From contig NZ_CP194331.1 in NCBI RefSeq assembly GCF_051257895.1, positions 620,001 to 684,000 on the forward strand: a DNA stretch of 64,000 bases, given 5' to 3'. This document shows, piece after piece, positions 52,524 through 62,939 of this stretch (positions are counted from its first letter, which is position 1; the number at the start of each line of letters is the position of its first letter). The notes beneath the pieces are model-generated. The model searched no databases. It worked only from the letters and a program-made list of their open reading frames with translations, and was not told where the DNA came from. Source of the stretch: Gallionella straubiae. Its GTDB lineage: Bacteria > Pseudomonadota > Gammaproteobacteria > Burkholderiales > Gallionellaceae. A program made the translations under genes and the position numbers.

Positions 52524-52545
52524 GTCGTTTCATGCGCCGTAGAAA

Positions 52546-55131
<2,586 letters not shown>

Positions 55132-55192
55132 GGTGGCTCCTTCAAATGAATATTGGATTGCTGCTTAGCGTGAAATACATGAAATATTGCCC

Positions 55193-55267
55193 CGTAGGAG
55201 CCCGATTTGTCGGGCGATTGCTTGCCCCGGCGAACGAGCCTCTCGCACAGCAAGCTGCGCTCCTGCG
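55193..55267. repeat. Intergenic inverted repeat (GTAGGAGC family) in the clpB leader
   Basis: GTAGGAGC (55194-55201) and GCTCCTGC (55259-55266) bound a 75-bp unit with internal complementary segments (GCCCGATTTGTCGGGC; GCTTGC/GCAAGC). It sits between the heat-shock promoter and the clpB start, so it is in the transcript leader. Confidence 0.65.
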
Positions 55268-55313
55268 AAATGCGTATTGCATCATCAGGGGGCGGCATTG
55301 TGTCATGCACGTT

Positions 55314-55341
55314 AGGTGGGGTGGCGTTTGCAAAATTCAAG
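55314..55341 (-). promoter_or_regulatory. Sigma-32 (heat-shock) type promoter of clpB
   Basis: On the minus strand CTTGAA (55341-55336) and CCCCACCT (55321-55314) are separated by 14 bp, close to CTTGAAA-N11-16-CCCCATNT. It points at clpB, leaving a leader of roughly 175 nt. Confidence 0.65.
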
Positions 55342-55404
55342 GGGCGACAGTCGATTTGCGCCCTGCTGTGATAATCTTGGCAGCAGATTGCCTGAAGGAA
55401 AGTT

Positions 55405-56235
55405 ATGACCCTGATACCCCACATCCGCACCAATGTCCGCGCCGCGTTCGAAGAAGACCTCGGCAGCAGCGACCTGACAGCCCAACTGCTGCCCGCAACG
55501 CAGACCGCGGCCGCGCGCGTGATCTCGCGCCAGGAGGCGGTGCTGTGCGGCACCCTGTGGGCCGAGGAATGCTTCCTCAGCCTCGACCCCGGCTGCGAAA
55601 TTCACTGGGCGGCGCAGGAAGGCGCGCTCGTCCAGCCCAACCAGCTGCTGTGCGAGGTGCACGGTAATGCGCGTGCGCTGCTCAGCGCGGAACGCTGCGC
55701 GCTGAATTTCCTGCAGACCCTGTCCGGCACCGCCACGCTGGTGCGCCGTTACGTGGAGGCCGTGGCTGGTACGCAGGCGAAGATCATGGATACGCGCAAG
55801 ACCCTGCCGGGGCTGCGCATCGCGCAGAAACACGCGGTGCGTGTCGGCGGCGGGCACAACCAGCGCATCGGGCTGTTCGACGGCGTGCTGATCAAGGAGA
55901 ACCATATCGCCGCCGCGGGCAGTATCCGCGCGGTGCTGGAGCTGGCGTTCCGCCTCACTCCGCCCGCCATCCCGGTCCAGATCGAGGTGGAGAACATGGC
56001 GCAACTCGACGAGGCGCTCAATGCGGGCGCACGGCTGATCCTGCTCGACAATTTTTCGCTGACGGACATGCGCACCGCCGTGAAGCATGCCGCAAGACGC
56101 GCCGAGCTGGAGGCCTCGGGCGGCATCACGCTGGACAACGTGCGCCTCGTCGCGGAAACCGGCGTGGACCGGATTTCCATCGGCGCGCTGACCAAGGATG
56201 TGCAGGCGGTGGATTTGTCGATGCGTTTTGCCTGA
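55405..56235 (+). CDS. nadC: Nicotinate-nucleotide pyrophosphorylase (carboxylating)
   Basis: 276 aa. It converts quinolinate and PRPP to nicotinate mononucleotide in de novo NAD synthesis. Conserved blocks are EEDLGSSDLTAQLL, RCALNFLQTLSG, DTRKTLPGLRIAQKHAVRVGGG (read in two parts, the PRPP/quinolinate site), KENHIAA, IEVENMAQL and ASGGITLDNV. AAGGAAAG precedes the ATG. Single gene, divergent from clpB; nadA and nadB are not in the window. Confidence 0.97.
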   Translation: MTLIPHIRTNVRAAFEEDLGSSDLTAQLLPATQTAAARVISRQEAVLCGTLWAEECFLSLDPGCEIHWAAQEGALVQPNQLLCEVHGNARALLSAERCALNFLQTLSGTATLVRRYVEAVAGTQAKIMDTRKTLPGLRIAQKHAVRVGGGHNQRIGLFDGVLIKENHIAAAGSIRAVLELAFRLTPPAIPVQIEVENMAQLDEALNAGARLILLDNFSLTDMRTAVKHAARRAELEASGGITLDNVRLVAETGVDRISIGALTKDVQAVDLSMRFA

Positions 56236-56260
56236 TCTGTTTTTGGGAGATGCAATTTGA

Positions 56261-56340
56261 GCCACGGATGAACACGGATTGACACGGATACCATCCCATC
56301 GGCAGGGTTTTATCCGTGCTTATCCGTGTGAATCCGTGGC
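56261..56340. repeat. Fold-back repeat built of CACGGAT units
   Basis: Two arms of 30 bp (56261-56290 and 56311-56340) are inverted copies, 25 of 30 identical. Each arm holds three CACGGAT units at 10-11 bp spacing. It fills the gap between the convergent ends of nadC and the kinase gene. Confidence 0.75.
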
Positions 56341-56372
56341 TAAATGAGGTTTTTCAAAGGCGACAGGCAAAC

Positions 56373-57023
56373 CTACCTGGGCAGCCACAGCGCGAAGCAG
56401 GCTCCGGCGTTGTTTGAGCGGGAAATTTTTCCGCCGTGGGCCGTGGCAATGCGCTCGTTGAAGCGCAGGCCGAGGCCGGTGCCTTTTCTCGAATCCCCGT
56501 CTTTCATTTCCTGCGGCAGAGCCTCCGGGCGGAAACCGGGTTGGTCGGGATAGCCCGCCCCGTCGTCCCGGACGGTGAACAGCAGGCCGCCCGCTTCCTC
56601 GCGGCAGCCGAGAACCACGCGCGAGTTCGCGAACTTGAAAGCGTTGTGCAGGGCGTTCATCAGCACCTGCGAGACCAGGTAGCGGTCGATGAACCAGAAC
56701 GGCACATCGCCCACCCTGTTGTCCGATTCGAGCGATATACCCTCCGGCAGCATCAGCCTCGCATCCGCGGCCACCTCATCGAGCAGCTCCTCCGGGTTGA
56801 TCGCCTCCGCGTTTACACTCAGGTGATTCCCGCCTTCATTCTGCAGGATCAGGATCTGGATCAGCCGATCCTGCAATTTGCGCGACAGGGTGCGCATCCT
56901 TGCCATCTCGGCATCGGGATGCCGGCGGTGGTATTCGTCGAGGTTGAGGGACAGCTCCCCCATCATGTTTTTCACCTCATGCACGGCGGTTGCCAGCACG
57001 GTGGCGGTGTCGATAGCCGTCAT
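56373..57023 (-). CDS. Histidine kinase-like ATPase protein without sensor domain
   Basis: 216 aa, soluble. An H-box-like AVHEVKNMMGELSLNL (His15) is followed by an HATPase domain: N-box ALHNAFKFA, DDGAGYP and GTGLGLRFN. There is no membrane or input domain, so it must receive its signal through a partner, probably the receiver protein encoded just upstream whose stop overlaps its start (ATGA). The pair looks like a cytoplasmic two-component module. Confidence 0.85.
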   Translation of the reverse strand: MTAIDTATVLATAVHEVKNMMGELSLNLDEYHRRHPDAEMARMRTLSRKLQDRLIQILILQNEGGNHLSVNAEAINPEELLDEVAADARLMLPEGISLESDNRVGDVPFWFIDRYLVSQVLMNALHNAFKFANSRVVLGCREEAGGLLFTVRDDGAGYPDQPGFRPEALPQEMKDGDSRKGTGLGLRFNERIATAHGGKISRSNNAGACFALWLPR

Positions 57024-58618
57024 ACGCTTGCCCTGGCCTCAAGCCGCTGGCGCATGGCCTGCAGCTTGGGCAGTCCATTGGGCGGGGCGGGAAATTGCGC
57101 CATCCTTTCAAGGTATCGATCCACCCTGGCCAATTCTTCAGCGGACACACCGCATTTTTGCAGTTTCAGCAACAGCGCATAGGCGGCATTCAGCACGATG
57201 GTGGCATTGCGCGGCAGTTTCTCGGCCGCCTCCACCAGCAGCTGCGCAGCCTCTTCCAGTTGCCCGTCGCGCAGCAGCAACGCGCCGCGGTTATTGAGCA
57301 CAACCACTTCATCGACGGCATTTCCCACCAGTTCCTTGGCCTGATCGCCCAAGCCGACGGATTCCAGCATCTTGACCGCCTCATCCTTGAGCGCCGCGTT
57401 GTCGTGGTTGTTCTGCATCATCTCGCTCAACAGCCTGGAAGCGACTTCGTTGTTCCCGGTCAGGAAACTGGTCTTTGCCAGATCCATCCGGACGGATTCG
57501 GGCAAATCGCCCGGATTGGCCAGCAGCGGCTCCAGCAAGGCTTTCGCCTGATCGGCTTTGCCTTCCTTCTGCCAGGCCATCGCCTTGAGCACCTGAACCC
57601 CGGCCTTGACCTCGGGCGTTGCGGCAAAGCGCTTCCCCACCAGATCGAGCACCGAGCGCGCCTGTTCGGTTTCGCCCTTCTCAATGTGCACCTTGGAAAG
57701 CAGGGTGTAATCCTCCGGGTCCTTGAAGAAGGAATACTTGCCGCGCTCGATCACTTCGCTCAGGTATTTCTGCGCCTTGTCGACATCGCCGCGCTCCAGC
57801 GCAAGCTTGCCGGCGCGCTTCTGGCGGTGCATTGCCGGCACGATCGCAAGCGCTTTTTCGACCTGTCTTTGCGCTTCTTCGGCGTCGCCGGCCTCGGCGC
57901 ACAGGGTCGCCAGCATGTCGTAGCCCGCAAGATATTCGGTATGCTGCTGCAGCAATGCATTCAGCAAGCGCCGCGCCTCATCCGTCCGGCCCAATCCCTT
58001 CAGTCCCTTGACCTTGCCCATCACCGCCCAGGGAATTTCCTTCAGCTTGAGGATTTCCTCGAACACCGGGATGGCATCGGCGTAGCGCCCGGCCTGGATC
58101 CGGCTGTCGCCCATCAGGCGCATGGCGTCGATCCAGTACTTGTTCCTGTTCGCGCATAGTTGCCCAAGCTTGCTGATTGCCAGGTCATATTTGCCATCAT
58201 CGAGCGCGGCATGAGCATCCTGGAAATATTCCCTTTTTTCCAGCAGGCTCAAGGCACGCTTGCCGAGCGTATCGGCAGTGAACGGCTTGACCAGGTAATC
58301 GTCGGGAAGAAAATCCGCGGCGCTGACGACGCGATCCTGCGTGCGCTCGGCGGTAACGATGACGAACAGCGACCTGTGGCTGATGATCCGGTTGCGCCTC
58401 ACCATCTCGAGAATCTGCTGCCCATCGGTTGCGTCGCCCAGGTAGTAGTCGCAGATGATGAGGTCATAGAACTTGGCGCGCATTTTGTCGACCGCCTCGC
58501 GCGCGGTGCCGGCCTGGTCGCAACTCTCGATACCCAGCGTGGACAAGGTGGCGCGCATGGAGCTGCGCATCCCCGTCAGGTCGTCGATGATGAGCGCTAC
58601 TTTCCCTTTCAGATACAT
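57020..58618 (-). CDS. Response regulator with TPR-rich C-terminal part
   Basis: 532 aa. The receiver domain (1-125) has IDD, phospho-acceptor Asp57 in IICDYYLGD, and the conserved Lys in YLVKPF. From about residue 130 to the end it is a series of TPR-like helical pairs (for example IQAGRYADAIPVFEEILKL), a protein-protein interaction surface rather than a DNA-binding output. It is coupled to the kinase-like gene by overlap. Output partners are unknown; the PilZ protein gene next door is divergent. Confidence 0.9.
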   Translation of the reverse strand: MYLKGKVALIIDDLTGMRSSMRATLSTLGIESCDQAGTAREAVDKMRAKFYDLIICDYYLGDATDGQQILEMVRRNRIISHRSLFVIVTAERTQDRVVSAADFLPDDYLVKPFTADTLGKRALSLLEKREYFQDAHAALDDGKYDLAISKLGQLCANRNKYWIDAMRLMGDSRIQAGRYADAIPVFEEILKLKEIPWAVMGKVKGLKGLGRTDEARRLLNALLQQHTEYLAGYDMLATLCAEAGDAEEAQRQVEKALAIVPAMHRQKRAGKLALERGDVDKAQKYLSEVIERGKYSFFKDPEDYTLLSKVHIEKGETEQARSVLDLVGKRFAATPEVKAGVQVLKAMAWQKEGKADQAKALLEPLLANPGDLPESVRMDLAKTSFLTGNNEVASRLLSEMMQNNHDNAALKDEAVKMLESVGLGDQAKELVGNAVDEVVVLNNRGALLLRDGQLEEAAQLLVEAAEKLPRNATIVLNAAYALLLKLQKCGVSAEELARVDRYLERMAQFPAPPNGLPKLQAMRQRLEARASV

Positions 58619-58818
58619 AACTAATCCATTGAAATTTATAAATCTTCGGCAACCATCCAGAAGCCTGGAGTTTGCCCGACACCCTGCAATTCTACCCTAC
58701 CGGTCACGGCTTAAGAATCGGTTCATGGACTTTTCCATGCAAAATATGACCAGCAAAAATAATCGCAATCCCTCATAATCCATGCGTCATTTCAGCAACA
58801 AAACATGCAGCCCCAATC

Positions 58819-59271
58819 ATGTCGAAGCCGGACGGAAACATCATTGATCCCATAAGCGGCACCCCTGCAAGCCAGCTACCGCAACACCCCAAGGATTCCC
58901 CGGCGATACAGGGGAGCAAAGAACACCGCAGCATGCCGCGTTTCTTCGTCAAGTGGCGGGCCATAGCCTTCATCGACGCGCAAAGCCAGCATCACGGTTT
59001 CATCAAGGATATTTCCGTCAAGGGAGCGGCCGTTTTCCTGGAGCGCAACCTGCAGTCACTGAAGCTCATCAAGCTGCACATCCATGTCCCGCCGGCCCCT
59101 ACGGCAAAAGCTCCGCGCGTCATAGAGGTTTACGGAAAGGTCGTCTATACGGTTTACGACAACCGGGAGCTTCTTTTCCGGGCTGGTATCAGCTTCCTCA
59201 AATTCGATTCGGAACACGACCCGCTGTTTCTTGAGAACTACCTGACGAATTTCCAGACCAGAATTCCCTAG
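58819..59271 (+). CDS. PilZ-domain protein
   Basis: 150 aa. RSMPRFFVKWRAIAF and the D-x-S-x-x-G motif in IKDISVKGAAVFL fit a PilZ cyclic-di-GMP receptor, though the upstream RxxxR motif is only partly matched (R-S-M-P-R). The first 40 residues are polar and probably flexible. It may link c-di-GMP to motility or surface behaviour; neighbouring two-component genes (divergent) suggest a shared signalling role. Confidence 0.82.
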   Translation: MSKPDGNIIDPISGTPASQLPQHPKDSPAIQGSKEHRSMPRFFVKWRAIAFIDAQSQHHGFIKDISVKGAAVFLERNLQSLKLIKLHIHVPPAPTAKAPRVIEVYGKVVYTVYDNRELLFRAGISFLKFDSEHDPLFLENYLTNFQTRIP

Positions 59272-59279
59272 AGCCACGT

Positions 59280-60014
59280 TCACGTTAGCCAGACAAACGT
59301 GCCCATGCGGCCGGTCGCGCCATCGCGGCGGTAGGAAAAAAACTTCTCGCGCTCACAGTAGGTGCAGTGCTCACCGCCGTATATTTCCGTAATACCCAAG
59401 GCGTTGAGGCGCAGCCGCGCCAAGGCATAGAGGTCGGCAAACCATTTGCCGGCTTGGCCAGGAACGAATGCCGATGCGGCCTGCGGCTGCACGGCGACAA
59501 AAGCGGCACGCACTTCGTCGCCCACTTCGAAAGCCTCCTGGCTGATCGCCGGCCCCAGCCATGCCATCAGATTCTGCGGCGCGACCTGCATCGCCCGCAC
59601 AGTCGCTTCGATCACCCCGTCGCACAAGCCGCGCCATCCCGCGTGTGCCGCACCGACCACCGTGCCTTGCGTATCGCACAACAGGATCGGCAGGCAATCA
59701 GCGGTCATCACGACGCATACCGACCCGCGCTGCCGCGCGATGCAGGCGTCGGCCCGAATCCGGCAGTCTGTCATGTCTGCATCCGCGACACCCGTGCCAT
59801 GCACCTGCTCCAGCCACACCGGCTCACCGGGCAGCAGATGGTTGAGCAGCACACGGTTGCGCGCCACCGCCAGCGGATTGTCGCCGACATGCTCGCCGAG
59901 GTTCAGGCTGTCGTAGGGCGTGGCGCTCACGCCTCCCCGGCGGGTAGTCTGCAATGTCCTGACATTGGGCGGCGCGGGCCAATCCGGAACGATCAGATGC
60001 TCAGTCAGAAGCAT
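59280..60014 (-). CDS. pgeF: Peptidoglycan editing factor / laccase-domain purine phosphorylase
   Basis: 244 aa, YfiH family. Reported activities include purine nucleoside phosphorylase/adenosine deaminase and editing of peptidoglycan precursors. The metal site residues occur in LEQVHGTGV, TADCLPILLCD and GAAHAGWRGL, and in the C-terminal YGGEHCTYCE. Its start overlaps the rluD end by 14 nt, the conserved rluD-pgeF operon. Confidence 0.94.
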   Translation of the reverse strand: MLLTEHLIVPDWPAPPNVRTLQTTRRGGVSATPYDSLNLGEHVGDNPLAVARNRVLLNHLLPGEPVWLEQVHGTGVADADMTDCRIRADACIARQRGSVCVVMTADCLPILLCDTQGTVVGAAHAGWRGLCDGVIEATVRAMQVAPQNLMAWLGPAISQEAFEVGDEVRAAFVAVQPQAASAFVPGQAGKWFADLYALARLRLNALGITEIYGGEHCTYCEREKFFSYRRDGATGRMGTFVWLT

Positions 60015-60990
60015 GGCTCGCCTCGCGTATTTGCCGGAGGAATCTCATCATGTCCGCAGGCAACGGCGCATGCCATTCCATCGTCTCGCCGCTGACCGGA
60101 TGTTCCAGCGCCAGGCGCGTGGCATGTAGGGCCTGGCGTGGAAAACCGTGCAACAGGCTGCGCAGCTGTGGCACGCATTTCTGCATGCCTTTCAGATAGG
60201 TCTTGTCGCCCACCAGCGGATGGCCGATATGCGCCAAGTGCACGCGAATCTGGTGGGTGCGCCCGGTTTCCAGGCGGCAGCGCAACAGCGTGCAGCCTGG
60301 GAACTTCTCCTCGACCTGGTAATGCGTAACGGCGTGCTTGCCGCTTTCCACCGCCGCCATTTTGACGCGCTGCGTGGGGTGGCGGCCTATCGGCGCATCC
60401 ACCTTTCCGCCATGGCGAAGCTCGCCCCACGCCAGCGCCAGGTATTCGCGCTTCACGCTGCGCGCCTGGAGTTGGCGCACCAGCGCGGTCTGGGCAGTCA
60501 GGGTCTTCGCCACCACGAGCAGGCCGCTGGTATCCTTGTCGAGGCGATGCACGATGCCGGCGCGCGGCACGCCTTCCAGTTGCGGCGCATGATGCAGCAG
60601 CGCGTTCAACAGCGTACCTTCCCAGTTGCCGCTGCCGGGGTGCACCACCAGCCCGGCCGGCTTGTTGATCACCAGCAGCGCCTCGTCCTCGTAGACGATG
60701 TCGAGCGCGATGTCCTCGGCCCGGTACGGCTGGTCGGCGGGATGCAATTGCGGCTGCACGGCGATGGTTTCGCCGCCCCACACCTTCTGTTTTGCGACGG
60801 TGGCGGCTCCGTCCAGACTGGCCTGCCCCGCCGTTATCCATTCCTGCAGGCGGCTGCGCGAATACTCCGGCAGCAGCTTTGCCAGCACTTGGTCGAAGCG
60901 CATGCCCGCGCAATCACCGGGCACGATGAAGACCTGCGGGTTGGAGGCGGCTGCGCTATAATCGCGCAAATTTTTTCCGGATTCAGTCAT
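60001..60990 (-). CDS. rluD: 23S rRNA pseudouridine synthase RluD (1911/1915/1917)
   Basis: 329 aa from ATG 60990 (MTESGKNLRD); a longer frame to 61077 lies inside bamD. An S4 domain (about residues 30-90, RFDQVLAKLLPEYSRSRL) precedes the catalytic domain with GIVHRLDKDTSGLL, where the Asp is the nucleophile. LETGRTHQIRVHLAHIGHP is conserved. Its start and that of bamD overlap by 2 bp in opposite directions. Confidence 0.94.
   Translation of the reverse strand: MTESGKNLRDYSAAASNPQVFIVPGDCAGMRFDQVLAKLLPEYSRSRLQEWITAGQASLDGAATVAKQKVWGGETIAVQPQLHPADQPYRAEDIALDIVYEDEALLVINKPAGLVVHPGSGNWEGTLLNALLHHAPQLEGVPRAGIVHRLDKDTSGLLVVAKTLTAQTALVRQLQARSVKREYLALAWGELRHGGKVDAPIGRHPTQRVKMAAVESGKHAVTHYQVEEKFPGCTLLRCRLETGRTHQIRVHLAHIGHPLVGDKTYLKGMQKCVPQLRSLLHGFPRQALHATRLALEHPVSGETMEWHAPLPADMMRFLRQIREASHASD
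60957..60962 (+). promoter_or_regulatory. Candidate -10 element of bamD
   Basis: TATAAT 26 bp before the bamD ATG, inside the first codons of rluD on the other strand. No good -35 is seen at 16-18 bp. Confidence 0.4.
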
Positions 60991-61804
60991 GCGCCATAGT
61001 TTATCCTTATTCCTCCTGCTTACGTTAACTGCTTGCAGCATCTTCGACCCGTTGCCGGATGGCACCGACCCACTCAAGAATGTGCCCGTCGAGGAAATCT
61101 ACAGGCAGGCCAAGGAAGAGTTGAATAACGAAAACTATGATTCGGCCATCAAGCTGTATGAAACGCTGCAATCACGCTACCCCTACGGGCGCTACGCTCA
61201 ACAGGCGCTACTGGAAGTGGCTTTTGCCTATTACCGCCAGGGCGAGGCTGAATCGGCCGTCTCCTCCGCCGACCGCTTCATCAAGCAGTATCCAAACAAT
61301 CCGCATGTCGATTACGCCTATTACGTGAAAGGGCTGGCCAACTTCCACGGCGAGGTCAGCCTCGTCAATTCACTGAGCGGGCAAGACCCCACCGAACGCG
61401 ACCCCAAGGCCTTGCAGGATTCGTTTGCTGCCTTCAAGGACCTGGTGACGCGCTTCCCCGACAGCAAGTACGCGCCCGATTCCAGGGTACGTATGCAATA
61501 TCTGGTGAACATGCTGGCCAGGCATGAGCTGCATGTCGCCAGCTACTACCTGCGCCGTGGGGCCTATGTCGCCGCGGTCAACCGTGCTCAGGGCATCCTG
61601 ACGCAATACCCGACCAGCCCCTCGACGCGCGACGCGCTGGAAATCCTGGTGCAGGCCTACGATGCAATGGGCATGACCGACCTGCGCGACGATACCCGGC
61701 GCGTGCTGCAGAAAAACCGCAGCACGTCTGCTTCACCTGCCGGCGACGAAACACCTGCCGGCGGAGCCAAGTCGGGGAAATCCTGGTGGCAATTCTGGAA
61801 GTAA
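60989..61804 (+). CDS. bamD: Outer-membrane protein assembly factor BamD
   Basis: 271 aa. Lipoprotein: MRHSLSLFLLLTLTAC with lipidated Cys16. Five TPR-like repeats follow (for example YDSAIKLYETLQSRYPYGRYA), which hold BamA and BamC/E in the Bam complex. The C terminus (SWWQFWK) is aromatic and short. The Nudix gene starts inside its end, overlapping 19 nt. Confidence 0.96.
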   Translation: MRHSLSLFLLLTLTACSIFDPLPDGTDPLKNVPVEEIYRQAKEELNNENYDSAIKLYETLQSRYPYGRYAQQALLEVAFAYYRQGEAESAVSSADRFIKQYPNNPHVDYAYYVKGLANFHGEVSLVNSLSGQDPTERDPKALQDSFAAFKDLVTRFPDSKYAPDSRVRMQYLVNMLARHELHVASYYLRRGAYVAAVNRAQGILTQYPTSPSTRDALEILVQAYDAMGMTDLRDDTRRVLQKNRSTSASPAGDETPAGGAKSGKSWWQFWK

Positions 61805-62346
61805 ACTATTGCTCGTCCTGCGGCGCGGCGGTCGAGCTGCGCCGCCCGGACGACGACAACCGTCCGCGCCACATCTGCACCGCCTGCGGCGTGATTCATT
61901 ACCAGAACCCAAAGATGGTGATCGGATCGATGCCTGAATGGGAAGATAAAATCCTGCTGTGCCGCCGCGCCATCGAGCCGCGCAATGGTTTGTGGACCTT
62001 GCCCGGCGGCTTTATGGAAAACGGCGAAACCACAACCGATGCTGCAGTCCGCGAGACCCTGGAAGAAGCCAATGCGCGCATTGCGATCGGCGATCTGTAT
62101 TCAATGTACAGCCTGCCGTACATCAACCAGGTGCATCTGTTATTCCGCGCCAGGCTGCTCGATACGGATTTCGCCCCCGGGCAGGAAAGCCTGGAGGTCA
62201 GGCTCTTTGCCGAAGCGGAAATCCCGTGGGATGAAATCGCCTTCCGCCCGGTCAAATTCAGCCTGGAGCATTATTTTGCAGATCGCCGGAAAGGGCATTT
62301 CGGCTTTCATATCGGCGAGATAGCCGCCCCCATGGTCTTCAAGTAA
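61786..62346 (+). CDS. Nudix hydrolase with N-terminal zinc ribbon
   Basis: 186 aa from GTG 61786. A zinc ribbon (CSSCG near residue 9, CTACG near 32) precedes the Nudix domain, with the box GGFMENGETTTDAAVRETLEEA, given here in two parts as GGFMENGETTTDAAV and RETLEEA. The layout resembles NudC/ADP-ribose-type enzymes of the short group often placed beside bamD. The substrate is not predictable. Translation is coupled to bamD by overlap. Confidence 0.9.
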   Translation: MAILEVNYCSSCGAAVELRRPDDDNRPRHICTACGVIHYQNPKMVIGSMPEWEDKILLCRRAIEPRNGLWTLPGGFMENGETTTDAAVRETLEEANARIAIGDLYSMYSLPYINQVHLLFRARLLDTDFAPGQESLEVRLFAEAEIPWDEIAFRPVKFSLEHYFADRRKGHFGFHIGEIAAPMVFK

Positions 62347-62466
62347 AGGTCACACTTCACAGCACAGCCGTTTTTGGTTACGATGCCGTTTAAAATTCAT
62401 AGAATCACTCCGACACTCCGCGTATTGCATCACCGATCAACCCTTATTCAAAGCGAGACCTAAACC

Positions 62467-62793
62467 ATGAGCGAACACATACAATACGTTACCGATGCCA
62501 CTTTCGATGCCGAAGTATTGCAATCCCCCCTGCCCGTGCTGGTGGATTACTGGGCCGAGTGGTGTGGTCCGTGCCGCATGATCGCGCCTATCCTGGACGA
62601 AATCGCCAAGGAATATGCCGGCCGCCTGAGTGTCGCCAAGCTGAACGTGGATGAAAACCAGCAGACCCCGCAGAAATTCGGCATTCGCGGCATTCCGACC
62701 CTGATGCTGTTCAAGAACGGCAACATCGAGGCCACCAAGGTCGGAGCGTTGTCTAAATCCCAACTGGCCGCCTTTATTGACAGCCACATCTAA
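62467..62793 (+). CDS. trxA: Thioredoxin 1
   Basis: 108 aa. The redox pair is in WCGPC (Cys33, Cys36), with the cis-proline loop GIPTLMLF. It is a cytoplasmic disulfide reductant for ribonucleotide reductase, MsrA and others. The trxA-rho order is conserved in many proteobacteria. Confidence 0.97.
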   Translation: MSEHIQYVTDATFDAEVLQSPLPVLVDYWAEWCGPCRMIAPILDEIAKEYAGRLSVAKLNVDENQQTPQKFGIRGIPTLMLFKNGNIEATKVGALSKSQLAAFIDSHI

Positions 62794-62939
62794 AGCGTTT
62801 ACTGTCACGCCTGCATCGCCTTCCAGTTTCGTCTCCGGAAACAAAAAAACACCATAACGAACATTCCAGGCCATGCGGGCGGTCATCTTCCACCCGGTCA
62901 ACTCCCTTATCTTTTTGTTCTTCTCATATTCGCATCGCT

